Origin: Anaeramoeba flamelloides
Taxonomy: Eukaryota > Metamonada > Anaeramoebidae
Length of the DNA stretch: 64,000 bases
Direction of reading: 5' to 3'
NCBI GenBank assembly: GCA_027625915.1
Contig: JANTQA010000036.1
Span: 12,855,001-12,919,000, forward strand
The notes under the pieces are model-generated. The model was not told the origin of the DNA, ran no database searches, and saw only the letters and a program-made list of their open reading frames with translations. The translations under genes were made by a program, and so were the position numbers. This document shows positions 46,223 through 57,264 of this stretch, piece after piece (position 1 is the stretch's first letter; each line of letters starts with the position of its first letter).

Positions 46223-47088
46223 CCATTGTGAAAAAAATTTGGGTCATTAAAAAACAATTGGGTCAGTCAAAAATTTGTTTTCGTTTTTTAAATAATAAAT
46301 ATTAGCAAAATGGTTTTTGATCAAAGTAAAATTTTATGAACAAATCTTACATTTAATAAAAACCAAAGTTATTATCAATAATAATTTTCAAATTAAATAT
46401 TAAATTGTTGCATTTTAACCTTTTGGAATTACTGTGGAACTCTAAAAAACAAACATTGAATTTTTAATTGTAAAATTTACTAAAAATGTTGATTTTTTTT
46501 ATTAGAAAACATTACAAGATCAAATTAATCATTGTTTGGGAAGACCAAAAATTAATAACCGTTTTAAATTAAGGTTTGTCTATGGGGATTTTTAGAATTT
46601 AAATGGTTTCTGAAATCTTGATATTTCGGTATTTTGAAGTTTTGATTGTAAACATTAGTGAAAAACAACCTCTTTCGAAAAAATATCTTTTTTGGAAGAA
46701 TTTATGATTCAATTTGGTTTAAAAGGATATTTAAGATTAACCGTGATAAATTTGCGTTTATTAACAATGATAAATATCTTATTGAATTAATAGATTTTAA
46801 TATTTCCTATTAAATAGTTCTCTTATTTTTAGTAAAGTTGACAATTAAAAATAAATTTTTGTATTTTTAGAGTTCCACAGTAATTCCAAAAGGTTAAAAT
46901 GCAACAATTTAATATTTCATTTGAAAATTATTATTGATAATAACTTTGGTTTTTCTTAAATGTAAGATTTGTTCATAAAATTTTACTTTGATCAAAAACC
47001 ATTTTGCTAATATTTATTATTTAAAAAACGAAAACAAATTTTTGACTTACCCAATTTTTTTTAATTACCCAAATTTTTTTCATAATGG
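46223..47088. mobile_element. Harbinger-like non-autonomous transposon, copy 2
   Basis: An 866-bp element with the same CCATTGTGAAAAAAATTTGG ends as 15758-16621 but with the interior in the opposite orientation. It is flanked by TAA on both sides (46220-46222, 47089-47091). Arms and interior are well conserved between the two copies. Confidence 0.85.
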
Positions 47089-47151
47089 TAAATTTTTTTT
47101 TTATTTCAAAAATTAAAAAGTAACCGATTTTTGAAATTTTCTTTTAATTTC

Positions 47152-47180
47152 TTAAGGAAGTAAGTACATTTTACAATTTT
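47152..47180. repeat. Solo end of the TTAA-specific element
   Basis: TTAAGGAAGTAAGTACATTT followed by TACAATTTTT matches the ends of the elements at 50928-54075 and 51935-53139. No partner end is near, so this is a truncated remnant. Confidence 0.55.
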
Positions 47181-47825
47181 TATTTATTTCATTTTTTTGA
47201 ATTCTTAAAAACCTAAACACTCTACTGACAATTTCTGTTAGGTTTTCCAGAATTTAAAAAAATGAAGAAAAATCTCTGATTTTACTATATTCTTTTAAAT
47301 TCTGGGAAATCCCTAGGCACTCGATGGCACTTTCGTTAAGTTCTTCTGAGGTTCAAAAGAATAGAGTAAAATCAAAGATTTTCCTCCACTCTTTTGGTTT
47401 ATGAGTAAGCTATACACTCTACGGACATTTCAATATTTATCATCAGTTATTTTTTTTTTTTCATATTTGAGTTTTTCCAGATGATAAGAGTGTTTTCAAA
47501 ACTATTTGTTATTATCTATTCAAAAAAATATCCGAAAGTTGAGTTTAAAGAAAATTAATTGTCATATCCATTTAAAAATTTTTACCCTAGAACAGACTTT
47601 TTTTCTCTACTAGAGACTTTTAAAAATCGTAGTACCACTAAAAACAATAAATACAACAGCTTCAAGACTTTTAAGAACTGGAATGTTGATTATATTGTGA
47701 ATCAAATCAATTAAAAAGGATGAAATTATAATAGAAGTAGCAGTTTTGTCTAACTTTGAATTTTCAATTTTATTTTTTCATACGAGTGTTGTAATAATAG
47801 TAAATATTAATTTTTCTTTAACAAT

Positions 47826-48706
47826 TTATAATTTGAATTGCAATGATATTTTTTTTAGTTCCCTATTTAAAGTGGAAAATTTGTTTAATTGGTAATACTC
47901 TGCTGCATCTGATAATTCTTCAACTACTAACTGTGGATCATCATCAGCAGTTAATTCAATTTTATCTGTATATAAAAATTTAATGAATATTTCTAAACTT
48001 TCAATGGATTTGCCCGAAAAATCTTTGACTGATTTAGATTCTTCTTTAATATTTTGAAACATTTCTCTAAATAAACCAGATCTAGCGATCAGAATTAATT
48101 TATGAACGGGAATTTCTTCAAATTCTTCTTCTTCTTCTTCTTCCTCATTATCGTCTTCATCATCTATAGCAACAAGAAGCTTGAAATCTTTAGAGTCTTC
48201 ATCAGAATAGATTTTTTTGAAGACTTCATTGATTTTTATTGTTTTCAAATCTTCAAATTTGAGTTCTTGGGATATTCGGATCAAATTTGTGTTTGAAGAG
48301 TAATTATTTGTATAAACCCACTCTAAAAAGAGATTTGATTGCTCTTCTGAATACACTTCTTCTAAATGCTTTTTAACTTCATGTATTGTTTTCCCCGTTC
48401 TCCATTTAATTAGTTCTTTATGACAAGGTTTTCCATGAATTTTGCAATCAGAAAATAATCCAGTTTTTCTTAAGTTCTGCAAATCTGATATTAAAGAATT
48501 TTTTGGTACTGTATAAATGTAACTACAATATAAACCGCAATGTAAAACAACATTTTCTTTTGATTCCAAATCTGGGATTGTTACTTCAAGTGGTTTTTTG
48601 AAGGCGCTTCCTGAGTGTCCTTGATCCCCAGTAGAGTTCTATTATTTAATTTTATGAAAAGTATTGATTTAGTAATTTGAAATTAGATTAGAAATTACAA
48701 ATAAAA

Positions 48707-48740
<34 letters not shown>

Positions 48741-51700
48741 CAAAAATGGAAAATATTTGGTTTAGAAATATAATTTAATTTTTTTATAAATTTAGACTTG
48801 AATAGCATTTTTGATTTGTTATATTCATTAAAATTTGATGTTATTGATTGGAATCATCGAAATAAAATAATTTTCACTTTTTTTTTTTTTTTTTTTAATT
48901 GTTTATTCCACGATTGAATCATGCCCTATTGCCCTTGTATGGAAGCAGTTATTTAAGAACTTCGTCGTAGGTTTGAATATGTATTTGTAATTAATGTTAG
49001 CTAGTAGAGCATAAGTGTTTTTCTCTTTTGTTTTTTGGTCTATTATTTTTACTTTTTTCTTTTTCATTTTTTCATTGTTTTCTTATTTTCTGTTTTCGGG
49101 AATTTGAGGTATTCTAGCCCGACTCAGTCTTTTAATCACTCTAATCTCGCTTCATTATAGGTCGGACATTCCCATAAATAATTTTCACTTTTTTCCCAAA
49201 TCCAAAAGCAATCAAAAACCCTAATTGCCACACAAAGTAAAACTCATCAATTCTGAAACTTTAAGGAATTATTGTATACCACAGAAAAGTCTAAAATTAA
49301 AGTATGTCGCTATTTTTGGGAAAATCATATGAGTGCACCATGTTTCAAATTTTCTCAAAAAATTCGAGAAGGAAAATAGTACTATTTATTGATCTCATCA
49401 ATTAAAAATGTTCATTGTATTGGTAAAAAAAAAAAAAAAATTTATGGGACTAGCCATCCTCTGAAAAAAATCGAAAATTTTGGTTTAAAGAATTAATACA
49501 AATAAATAATTAGAATAAAACAGCTGAAGAACAATATCTTATATATTATTTAGAAATTTCAAAATAAAGATTCATTATGAATCTTATCATTGGTTAATGA
49601 GAAAGAAAATTATGATTTTTTATTGAAAAATTCTAAAGAAAAAACTAGAAGAAGTTCCGTAGAGTGCTGTAAGAGTGCCTAGGTTTTCCAGAATTCAAAA
49701 GAATAGATAAAAATCAAAGATTTTACTCGATTCTTTTAAATTCAAGAAAACCTAAAGGCCGTTTTTTTTTTAATTTCAGAAATAAAAAGAAAATTTTTGA
49801 ATTTTTCTTTTTATTTCTTAAAAAAAAAAAAAAACTAACGAAAGTACGATCAAGTGCAGTAGAACGTCTAGGTTTTTTTTTAATTTTTGAAATAAACTTG
49901 AAATTTCAAAAATTTTCTTTATATTTCTCAAATTAAAAAAAAACAATGGCAAACAAGTGGGAATTAAAAACTCGTCTCCTGAACATTAAAAATATAAAAT
50001 AAAAAAAAGTCACTCTTTTAATTTTCTTTTTTAATTAAGTCAAGATTATCTGTTGTATAGAATACAACAACAATCACAACTTTATATTTAATTGTACAAT
50101 ATTTGAATCAAGATTAATTACAAAAGCAATTTTTAAAAACAAATGCTTCAAAAATTGAACCATTTTTATGTTTTGATTCCCTCAATACTGCTTTCAAGAA
50201 TAGTGAAATCAAAATCTCAAAAAAAAAACAATAAATTGCAAATCTCAAATTAGAATTGGAATTTGATTCAAATTAAGAGAACTTACATTTCCACCCCAAG
50301 CTAAAATTTTTAACGAATCTGTCAAGGCTAACGATTGGTCTTGTCCTGAGGAAAGGTGTGTAATAAATTCATTTTCTAATCCTGTAACGTGTGTAAATAC
50401 TTCTGTTTTCTTGTGAAGTCCATTATTATACAACTTTCCTGTCCCATATAATTTACCATCTTTCGTGATTAATGTGGATGAATAAAAGCCCATACAAATT
50501 TGATTAATAGGTGCCGATGGAAGAACAGTTAATTTTGTAGTTATTTTTAGATTTACACTACTCCCTACCCCCAATTGGCCAAAATCATTTTCACCAAAAG
50601 CCATCACATCACCATTCTCACGAATAAAAAAATGACCACGTGCTTCATTTCCTGAATAAAATTCTTCGACATTTGATGAGAGTAATTCGGGACTATTAAT
50701 ATCCTTGTCAACTAATGTTTCACTTAAACGTTTACCCATCCTTTGAAATTACAGAAGGGTAAATTTTATTAGTTTTCATAAAGAAGAAGTAATAAACACC
50801 AAAGATTGATTTTTTTTTTTTTGTTTAATGGTTTTGACATTTGAGTAAAAAAAAATGAAACAACAAAAAAGGTTCAAAATGATTTTTAATTGATAACCTT
50901 TTGAAAATAAAAATTTCGTTCAATTAAGGCGGTAAGTACATTTTACCAATTTTGTGTATCACCATTTATGCGAAACTAAGCTATTCAAAGAATTTCAATA
51001 ACCAAATACATTGATATTTTAATAAATAAGAGAAGTTGGGTATATCCATGGTATAATATATTTACATACAAACTAAAAAATGGAAATCAAAAAAATCGAA
51101 AATTTGAGCTTGATAAAATAATAAATAAATGTCATTTATTTATGGATCTTATTTGTAAACATTTGATACAATTACTTCTTCTTTATTTGGTTTTATTTTT
51201 CATTTCTAAATGGAAAAAATTTTTATTTGGCAAATTTTTGATTAACAAATTAGGCCAAATTTCAAAATTAGGGGCAAACTTTTTTTTTTTATTTTAATCT
51301 TTTTTCATTTATCTTTCAAAAAATAAAATGATTACACTATATTTTTATTTATTAATCTATATTGGTTATTATCTCTAAACACTTTCTTAAAATACATTTT
51401 AATTCAAAAAAAAAAAAAAAAACATTAAATAAATTTTTTTCTGATGAAAAATCTGCCATTTTTTTTGAAATTTAGCTTACTTCCTATTTCTGAAGAAATT
51501 CCCAAAATTATATTTAAAAATCCATATTTTTCTTTGATTCATCTAATTCTTGTTTTTGGTTCAGAAAATCGGATATTTCTTGAATTCCCCTTCAGAAATA
51601 AAAATTTATTGGATGATGTGTTTGATTTGATTTTATTTATTTTCCATTAAAATGAGAACGAAAAATAATTTTGAATCCATGATTGAAATTTTTTCTCGAT

Positions 51701-54700
51701 TTTTCTTTTTATTTGGGTTTAATCTTTTTAACATTTTTTTTTGATTTCGGGAATTCTATTCCTTTATTTTATAATTTGAAACAGTATCCTTTGTTTTGGC
51801 TTTGTTTGATGAAAATATTTGAAAAAAAAATTTTGAAAACAACTTTATAAAAAAGAGTTTAAGTAAAAATAATAATAAATAGTAATGGTGCGAGAAATTC
51901 ATGGGTATAAATTGTTTGGATTCATACAAATTAAGGGGGTAAGTACATTTTTCATTTTTTGAGTGTCACCATTTATGTGAAACTGAATTATTCAAATCAT
52001 TTCTTTTGCCAAATACATTGATATTTTCATAAATACTAGAGTGGAATATATCCTAGTATAAGATATTTTCATACCAACAAAAAAACGCAAATCAAAAAAA
52101 TGAAAAAAGTGATCAAGAAAAAATAAATAAAAATCATTTATTTCCTAATCTTATCTGTAAAATTTGATACAATTACTTATTCTTTATTTGGTTTTATTTT
52201 TAATTCTTTATGAAAAAAATTTTATTTGGAAAATTTTTGATAAACAAATTACTGTTTATTTTGAAAGAATTTCCAAAATGAAGTTAAAAATCCTATTTTT
52301 CATTTATGTCATCTAATTCTGGTTTGGGTTCAGAAAATCAGAGATTTTTTTAATTCTTCTTGAGAATGAGGTGGTTTATTGGATAAATTCGTTTGATTTT
52401 ATAATTATTTATTTTGCATTAAAATGAGAACTCAAAAAAATTCTGAATCTGATTGAAATTTGTTCTGATATATTCTCAATTATTTTGATTTGAATCTTTT
52501 GTAACTGTTTTTTGATTCCAAGAATTCAACTCCTTTATTTTAATTTTTGAAATAGTATTCCTCGTTTTGGCTTTGTTTGAGAAAAATATTTTAAAAAAGA
52601 ATTTTGAAAGCAAATTTTTCACAAAAGGTTTTTTAAAATAATAATAAATAGTAATGGGGCGAGAAATTCAAGGAAAAAAATAGTTTTTATTCATGCAAAC
52701 TAAGAAGATAAAGAAAACCAATCTTCCAAAATAGGCTTTTATCGATTTTTTTTTTTTTTCATTCTTGATTTCAGCAAATTTATTTGGAATGGTGATCTTT
52801 CGTGTTTGGTATTCTAAAAGAAAATATTTGTTTCAAATGCACACCCTTTTGGGTATATTTTGTTGGTTTACTGTTTGGTTAATTTCGATCATTGGAATAA
52901 ACACATTTCTAGATCCAAAACTTTATTTAATAAAACCAAAAATTTAATCAAAAAAAATGTTCAAAAAATTGAAAAAATTAAGATTCAACTCTGAATTACT
53001 TTGATTCCATTCACAAATAAACTAGTGGATGGTGTTTTGGTTTCAAAGTTTCAATATCTGTTGGCACACTCAAAAAATTATTTTTCAGTAATGTTTCCAC
53101 AATTAAAAATTTTCAAAATGGTAAAATGTACTTACTTCCTTAAGTAGATATTGAAAAAAAATCTTCGACGATAGGCTTTTATCGATTTTTTTTCATTCGT
53201 TTTTGATTTCAACAAATTTATCTGGGGAGGTGATCTTTCGTTTTTTGGTCTTCTAAAAGAAAACATTTGTTTCAAGTAAAAGCCTTCTCAGGTCTGGTTT
53301 TTTTGGTTTATTATATGATTAATTTCAAGCATCCCGAATAAACACATTTCTAGATCCAAAACATAATTTAATAAAAACCAAATTATTTACTGTAGTCAAA
53401 ATAAAGCGTGCAAAAAAATTTAATGTGTGTTTCAAAATAAAAAGCGTGTTTTTTTGTTATAGAAGACCTATACATTAACAAATCAAAGAAACTGATAATA
53501 AACCCTAAAAAAAATATGGTATAGGTTTCTTAAAGTTCTATTATTTATAAAGAAATTCTAAAAATGAAGGATCAAATTGGAAAATTTATCTCAAAAAATG
53601 GAGTAAATTTTTGAAAAAATTCTAATCATCAAAAAAATTCAAAAAAATTCAAAAAATTTCAAAAAAATTGAGAATATTATGGAAAATTTTCAACTATTTG
53701 TATGAATAATTTAAATTTTACTGAAAATAACCAGAACTTTACTTTCAAAATTGATTTGAACTTAGGTATACTAATTGTTAGTAGATTGTATGTTGCCTTG
53801 ATACAAGAAGAAAAAAAAATCACGGAGAATATTTTAAAACACGGATTATAGTATTTGTGCAAGCATTATTTTAATTACTGTAATCAAAAAAAAATGTTCA
53901 AAAAATTGAAAAATGAAAGACTCAACTCTGATTTTACTTTGGGTTCGCTTTCTTGAATAGACTAGTGAATGATGTTTTGGGTTGAAAGTTTCAATATCTG
54001 ATGGTACTCAAAAAATCTTTTTCAGTAAGGATTCACAATTAAAAATTTTCAAAATGGTAAAATGTACTTACTTCCTTAAACAAAAGAAAAAATAAATAAT
54101 TAAATACAAAATGGAGGGCTAAATACAATAAAAGTTTTTTTAACACTATCTTTTGGTATTAGGGTTTTTTCTTTGGAAGATCTATTATTCAAAATTTATA
54201 GAAAAAACTTGACTAATTTTTTGAGATCTCCAAAATCATACCAACAATTTCAATAAGTAAGTCGATTTAAATTGTTTTTGTGGGTTTGATTGAAGATCCT
54301 ATAATGGGTTATTCTTTAAAATTTAATTGGTTTCTTCTTTTTAATTGATTTTTCTTTTACTTTTTAGGTTTCTGTGATTTCTGTGATTTCTGTGATTCTG
54401 TTAAGGTTTTAAATTATAAACTAGTGAACAATTTTTTTTCTTGTTTCACATTTTTTCTCATAGGGTTATTTTTAAATCAAATTATGAAAAATTAAGAGAA
54501 AGAGAAAAAAAAAGTTATATTTGAAGTTTTGAGAATAGAGGTTTTAAGTCAAAATAGAAAATGAAGTTGAAAAAAGCCTTAATTTTTCTTTTCATTCGCA
54601 AATCTCTGGAAGAGATCTTGAGAAAAGAAAAAGAAAAAAAAATGAGAAAAAAAAATAAAAAAAAATAAAAAAAAATACAAACCCAGAACCATAATAGTCT

Positions 54701-55119
54701 CCATTTTCACAAAGGAAATAAGAATTCTCATATGAACCAAGAACTTTGATTACTTTTTTGTCCTCAAAAAAAGGTAGTTTGGTGTAGGTTGAGAGATTGC
54801 ATTTATTCAAACATACTTGGCCGATCTTATTACCACGTATTGCATAAACATTGCCTGACTCTGTTAAAGCAAAAGAGTGATAAGTCCCTGTATTAATTGA
54901 AACAACTGTTTCGTTTGGTATTTTGTGTTCTTTAATATTAGAATTGCGAATTTCAAGTATTACGTTGTCATCAGTTAACATGAAATTGATTTGATAACCA
55001 CATGAGATTTGAATGATTCTATATTTATCCAAAGTATCAATCAAAGTAAATTTGTTAAAAGTTCCTCTTTTACCAAGTAACCCTTGTGGGTTACTACCAC
55101 ACCCATAAACCTTATACAT
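47826..55119 (-). CDS. BTB/POZ protein with N-terminal RCC1 repeats (three exons)
   Basis: Exons (minus strand): 55119-54683, 50740-50287 and 48638-47826. Phases agree and give 567 residues ending in TAA. The N-terminal half carries RCC1-type beta-propeller repeats: MYKVYGCGSNPQGLLGKRG (1-19), FALTESGNVYAIRGNKIGQV, FFIRENGDVMAFGENDFGQL and TLITKDGKLYGTG. The C-terminal half has a degenerate first BTB-like stretch (about residues 330-400, DLQNLRKTGLFSDCKIHGKP) and a clear BTB at about residues 430-540 after an acidic Glu run (EEIPVHKLILIARSGLFREM, then SIESLEIFIKFLYTDKIEL). BTB domains dimerise and often recruit cullin-3, and such architectures are common in amoebae. A substrate or GTPase partner cannot be deduced. 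Intron 1 (3942 bp) is mostly nested transposons. Intron 2 (1648 bp) holds a LINE fragment and a hairpin cluster. Confidence 0.85.
48711..48738. repeat. Poly(A) tract
   Basis: A run of about 28 A in BTB intron 2, with no adjacent element that explains it. Confidence 0.7.
48884..49175 (-). mobile_element. 5'-truncated LINE fragment with 19-bp target duplication
   Basis: A 292-bp minus-strand insertion in BTB intron 2. Its 5' end encodes YLWECPTYNEARLE, the zinc-knuckle tail seen as HFLWDCPAYKINRKIW in the large LINE. Its 3' end is a poly(A) tail (T run 48878-48896 on the plus strand). It is flanked by AAATAATTTTCACTTTTTT at 48865-48883 and 49176-49194. The 3' part differs from the large LINE, so it comes from another LINE family. 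Confidence 0.85.
49640..49965. repeat. Hairpin-mosaic repeat cluster 7 (BTB intron 2)
   Basis: Linkers GTTCCGTAGAGTGCTGTAAG, AGTGCCTAGG and GTGCAGTAGAACGTCTAGG separate the hairpins TTTTCCAGAATTCAAAAGAA / TTCTTTTAAATTCAAGAAAA and CAGAAATAAAAAGAAAATTT / AATTTTTCTTTTTATTTCTT. Confidence 0.7.
51935..53139. mobile_element. TTAA-specific DNA transposon, inner copy
   Basis: A 1205-bp element flanked by TTAA (51931-51934, 53140-53143), with ends GGGGGTAAGTACATTTTTC and (reverse complement) GGAAGTAAGTACATTTTACC. It is related along its length to the outer copy it sits in. Joining the outer copy across one TTAA gives sequence that aligns with the inner copy's own 52.68-52.73 kb. The open stretch at 52.77-52.95 kb (LLGIFCWFTVWLISIIGI) has no homology I recognise. 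Confidence 0.82.
53390..53880. mobile_element. Mariner-like MITE (CWGT-GTCAAAATAA family), copy 3
   Basis: A 491-bp element with ends CTGTAGTCAAAATAAAGCGT and (right, reverse complemented) CAGTAATTAAAATAATGCTT, and TA on each side (53388-53389, 53881-53882). It interrupts the right part of the outer TTAA element: the sequence joined across one TA matches the uninterrupted inner copy near 52.93-52.97 kb. Confidence 0.8.
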
Positions 55120-55218
55120 TTGAGAAAAATTTGAAAGAGAAAAACTAAGTACCAAAGATAAAAAAATGAAAAATCCAAGAGGTAATTTTTATCAATTTTA
55201 TTTGTTTCTTGATAAAAA

Positions 55219-55623
55219 GTACAAAAAGTGATGTCTTAATATTTTGAGTTTTTTTACTAAATTTGTCATTTTTCCAAAACTATAAAACTTTTCATATGTG
55301 CCCGACGGTAGAGGTTTCTTGTCAAAAATACAGATGTTTCTAATCTCAAAAAATTCATTTTAATAATCAAATAAAAATTTTTGGTGTCGAAACAGAAATT
55401 CAAAAATCGAAAATAATATTCGGAAATCAAAAAAACACAAAAAACAACCCCAAACATTTTGATTTTATTTGTTTTTTTAAATTGAATTTTTTACTATTAT
55501 AAACATCAAGTTTTTTGACAAGAAACCTGTTCGGTATGGGAGCATAGGAAAAGTTTTATAGTTTTTTGAAAAATGACAAAATTAGTAAAAAAACTCAAAA
55601 TATTAAGAAATCAATTTTTGTAC
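55219..55623. mobile_element. Foldback (palindromic) element, copy 2
   Basis: A 405-bp palindrome related to 31123-31532. It starts GTACAAAAAGTGATGTCTTA and ends in the complement of GTACAAAAATTGATTTCTTA. It lies 100 bp upstream of the BTB start codon, so it may fall in the promoter or 5' UTR. Confidence 0.75.
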
Positions 55624-55979
55624 TTGTAATTTACCTTTTTTCACTTAATATTTTCAAAATTAAGTTTCCAATAACTTGTTTTTACAGCTTTCTTTGTTTT
55701 TTTTTCAAAAAAAAATATTATGTATAGAAATATCTGTGATTTTTTTGTCAACAGTGGTTTTAACTTTACCATATAATGAAAATATAACTTGTTGATAAAA
55801 ATATATATTACTGTAGAAATAAAAGAAAGAAATTAAAAGAAGTACAATAGCTTATAATCAAGATACAGGGTTCGAGAAATAACATTATAGAAAGGAATTA
55901 AAAAATATTGAAAACTTTAAGTACCAAAAATCGACACAAAAAAAGAAAATTGAACTTTTTGATCTTAGAATAAAAACAC

Positions 55980-56230
55980 CTTTTGTTTTTTTTTAAATAA
56001 TTGAATTTGTGTAAATTATACTCTAAAAGTACTTTGACTGAAATTCCCTTTTAGAAATTTAAATGTAAAATCATAGATTTTAAGATTATTAATTAATGAT
56101 AAAAATTTCAAACTGTTTTGATTTAGAATTATTTCATAAAGATTTATTTTCTTTTAATTTGTTGACAAAATACAATCTATCTGAGAAGAATAGGAAGGAT
56201 ACAACCATAAAAAATGATTAATATTTTCTA
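55980..56230. repeat. Dispersed repeat B, weak copy
   Basis: GTGTAAATTATACTCTAAAA and AAATCATAGATTTTAAGATT resemble 6.5-6.9 kb and 12.2-12.4 kb. Boundaries are not seen. Confidence 0.35.
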
Positions 56231-56429
56231 TAATTTCCTTCTGTTCAAATTTTAAACATAACAGATAAATTTATTTGAGTTTTTGATTGATTAAATAGCA
56301 AAATCTATTTAAAAAGTTGGAAAATATTCTCAATTTTCGAATATTTGAACTTGATATATAAATTTATTTTTAGGGGTTTTAATAAAAATGTTTTGATTTA
56401 TAATAATTATTGTGGGTTATGTATGTGGG

Positions 56430-56550
56430 GTGTCGTTAAGTGACTATGTTTTTTTTTTAATTTGTTAAATAATACTGAAATTTCAAAAAAAAAAAAAACT
56501 AAATCAAGTGCCGTAGTGTGTATTTGAGTATCTAGCTTTTCCTAACTGTT
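56430..56550. repeat. Hairpin-mosaic repeat, short cluster 8
   Basis: TAAATCAAGTGCCGTAGTGTG and CTAGCTTTTCC elements occur with a short AATTTGTTAAATAA stem. It is a decayed remnant of the family. Confidence 0.45.
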
Positions 56551-56567
56551 GAAATTCAATAACTAAT

Positions 56568-56573
<6 letters not shown>

Positions 56574-56602
<29 letters not shown>
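56574..56602. repeat. (AT)n microsatellite
   Basis: About 14 AT units in the gene-free region between the BTB and RRP8-type genes. Confidence 0.9.
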
Positions 56603-56603
<1 letters not shown>

Positions 56604-57062
56604 TTTAGAACCTCAAATATACTAATTGCCTTCAAAATAAAAATTTTAATTTGAATTGTTATCAAAGTTTTATAAGACATAGAATTTATAAACAATTATC
56701 GTTGAAAGAAAATTTTATAATCAGAAATTGTATAGTTACTTACAAAAAAAAAAATAACATAGAAAACAAATATTTTCAACATTTGGAAAATTTTACTTGG
56801 TTATTGTGATTTAATTATTTTTCCATCCAAATTTTGTCAAAAAAAAATTTTTTTTTTTTTGAAAAGTTTGTCTACACATCAAAAACTTCTTAATTTTACT
56901 GGTTAAAACACATCATACTTTACTGGAATTTTTTAGGTACCCTTGCACCCCAAAATTACCGAAAATGCTTTATTAAATAATTGATTCATTAAAAAAGCTT
57001 TTTTGATATCATTTAGATAATTTGTTTTATCTGTTAATTATCATTTAATTGGAATTTATATA

Positions 57063-57260
57063 CAATCAGTTCCACATTTAAGGCACAAACTTCCAACGAA
57101 ATTTAAGGTACAAAAAAATCTTGTTTTAAGGCACAAAATTTTGGAATTTTTTTTTTTCAAATGATTTTACTCAAATGGGAATTTTTGTACCTTAATTTGA
57201 AAATATTCTGGTGCATTTAATTTTGGTTGAAAGTTTGTACCTTAAAAATGGAACTAATTG
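57063..57260. mobile_element. Mariner-like MITE with TTAAGGCACAAA iterons, copy 2
   Basis: A 198-bp partner of 42807-43003. It starts CAATCAGTTCCACATTTAAG, is flanked by TA on both sides (57061-57062, 57261-57262), and has TTAAGGCACAAA, TTAAGGTACAAA and TTAAGGCACAAAA units in the left arm. It is more diverged than copy 1. Confidence 0.8.
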
Positions 57261-57264
57261 TAAG

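Larger units (their letters stand above)
44760..47420. repeat. Hairpin-mosaic repeat cluster 6, broken by two transposons
   Basis: Hairpin pieces occur at 44.76-44.86 kb (TTTTCCAGAATTCAAAAGAA paired with TTCTTTTGAATTCAGGAAAA), 45.67-46.21 kb (with CCTAGACACTCTACGGCACT) and 47.10-47.42 kb (with CCCTAGGCACTCGATGGCAC). They are separated by clean insertions at 44878-45666 and 46223-47088. All three pieces appear to belong to one original cluster. Confidence 0.6.
50928..54075. mobile_element. TTAA-specific DNA transposon, outer copy (contains two insertions)
   Basis: The ends GGCGGTAAGTACATTTTACC and (right end, reverse complemented) GGAAGTAAGTACATTTTACC are inverted repeats flanked by TTAA (50924-50927, 54076-54079). 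Without its insertions it is about 1.45 kb. A TTAA target is typical of piggyBac and Kolobok elements. There is no transposase, so it is non-autonomous. It fills most of BTB intron 1. Confidence 0.8.

Noticed and set aside
52765-52947. Hydrophobic 60-codon open frame that could be a small membrane protein
   Set aside because: It lies wholly inside a non-autonomous TTAA element, and the related outer copy does not keep the frame open.
55860-55890. Possible tRNA T-loop (GGTTCGAGA)
   Set aside because: No acceptor stem, D-arm or anticodon arm can be drawn around it. No convincing tRNA was found anywhere in the window.
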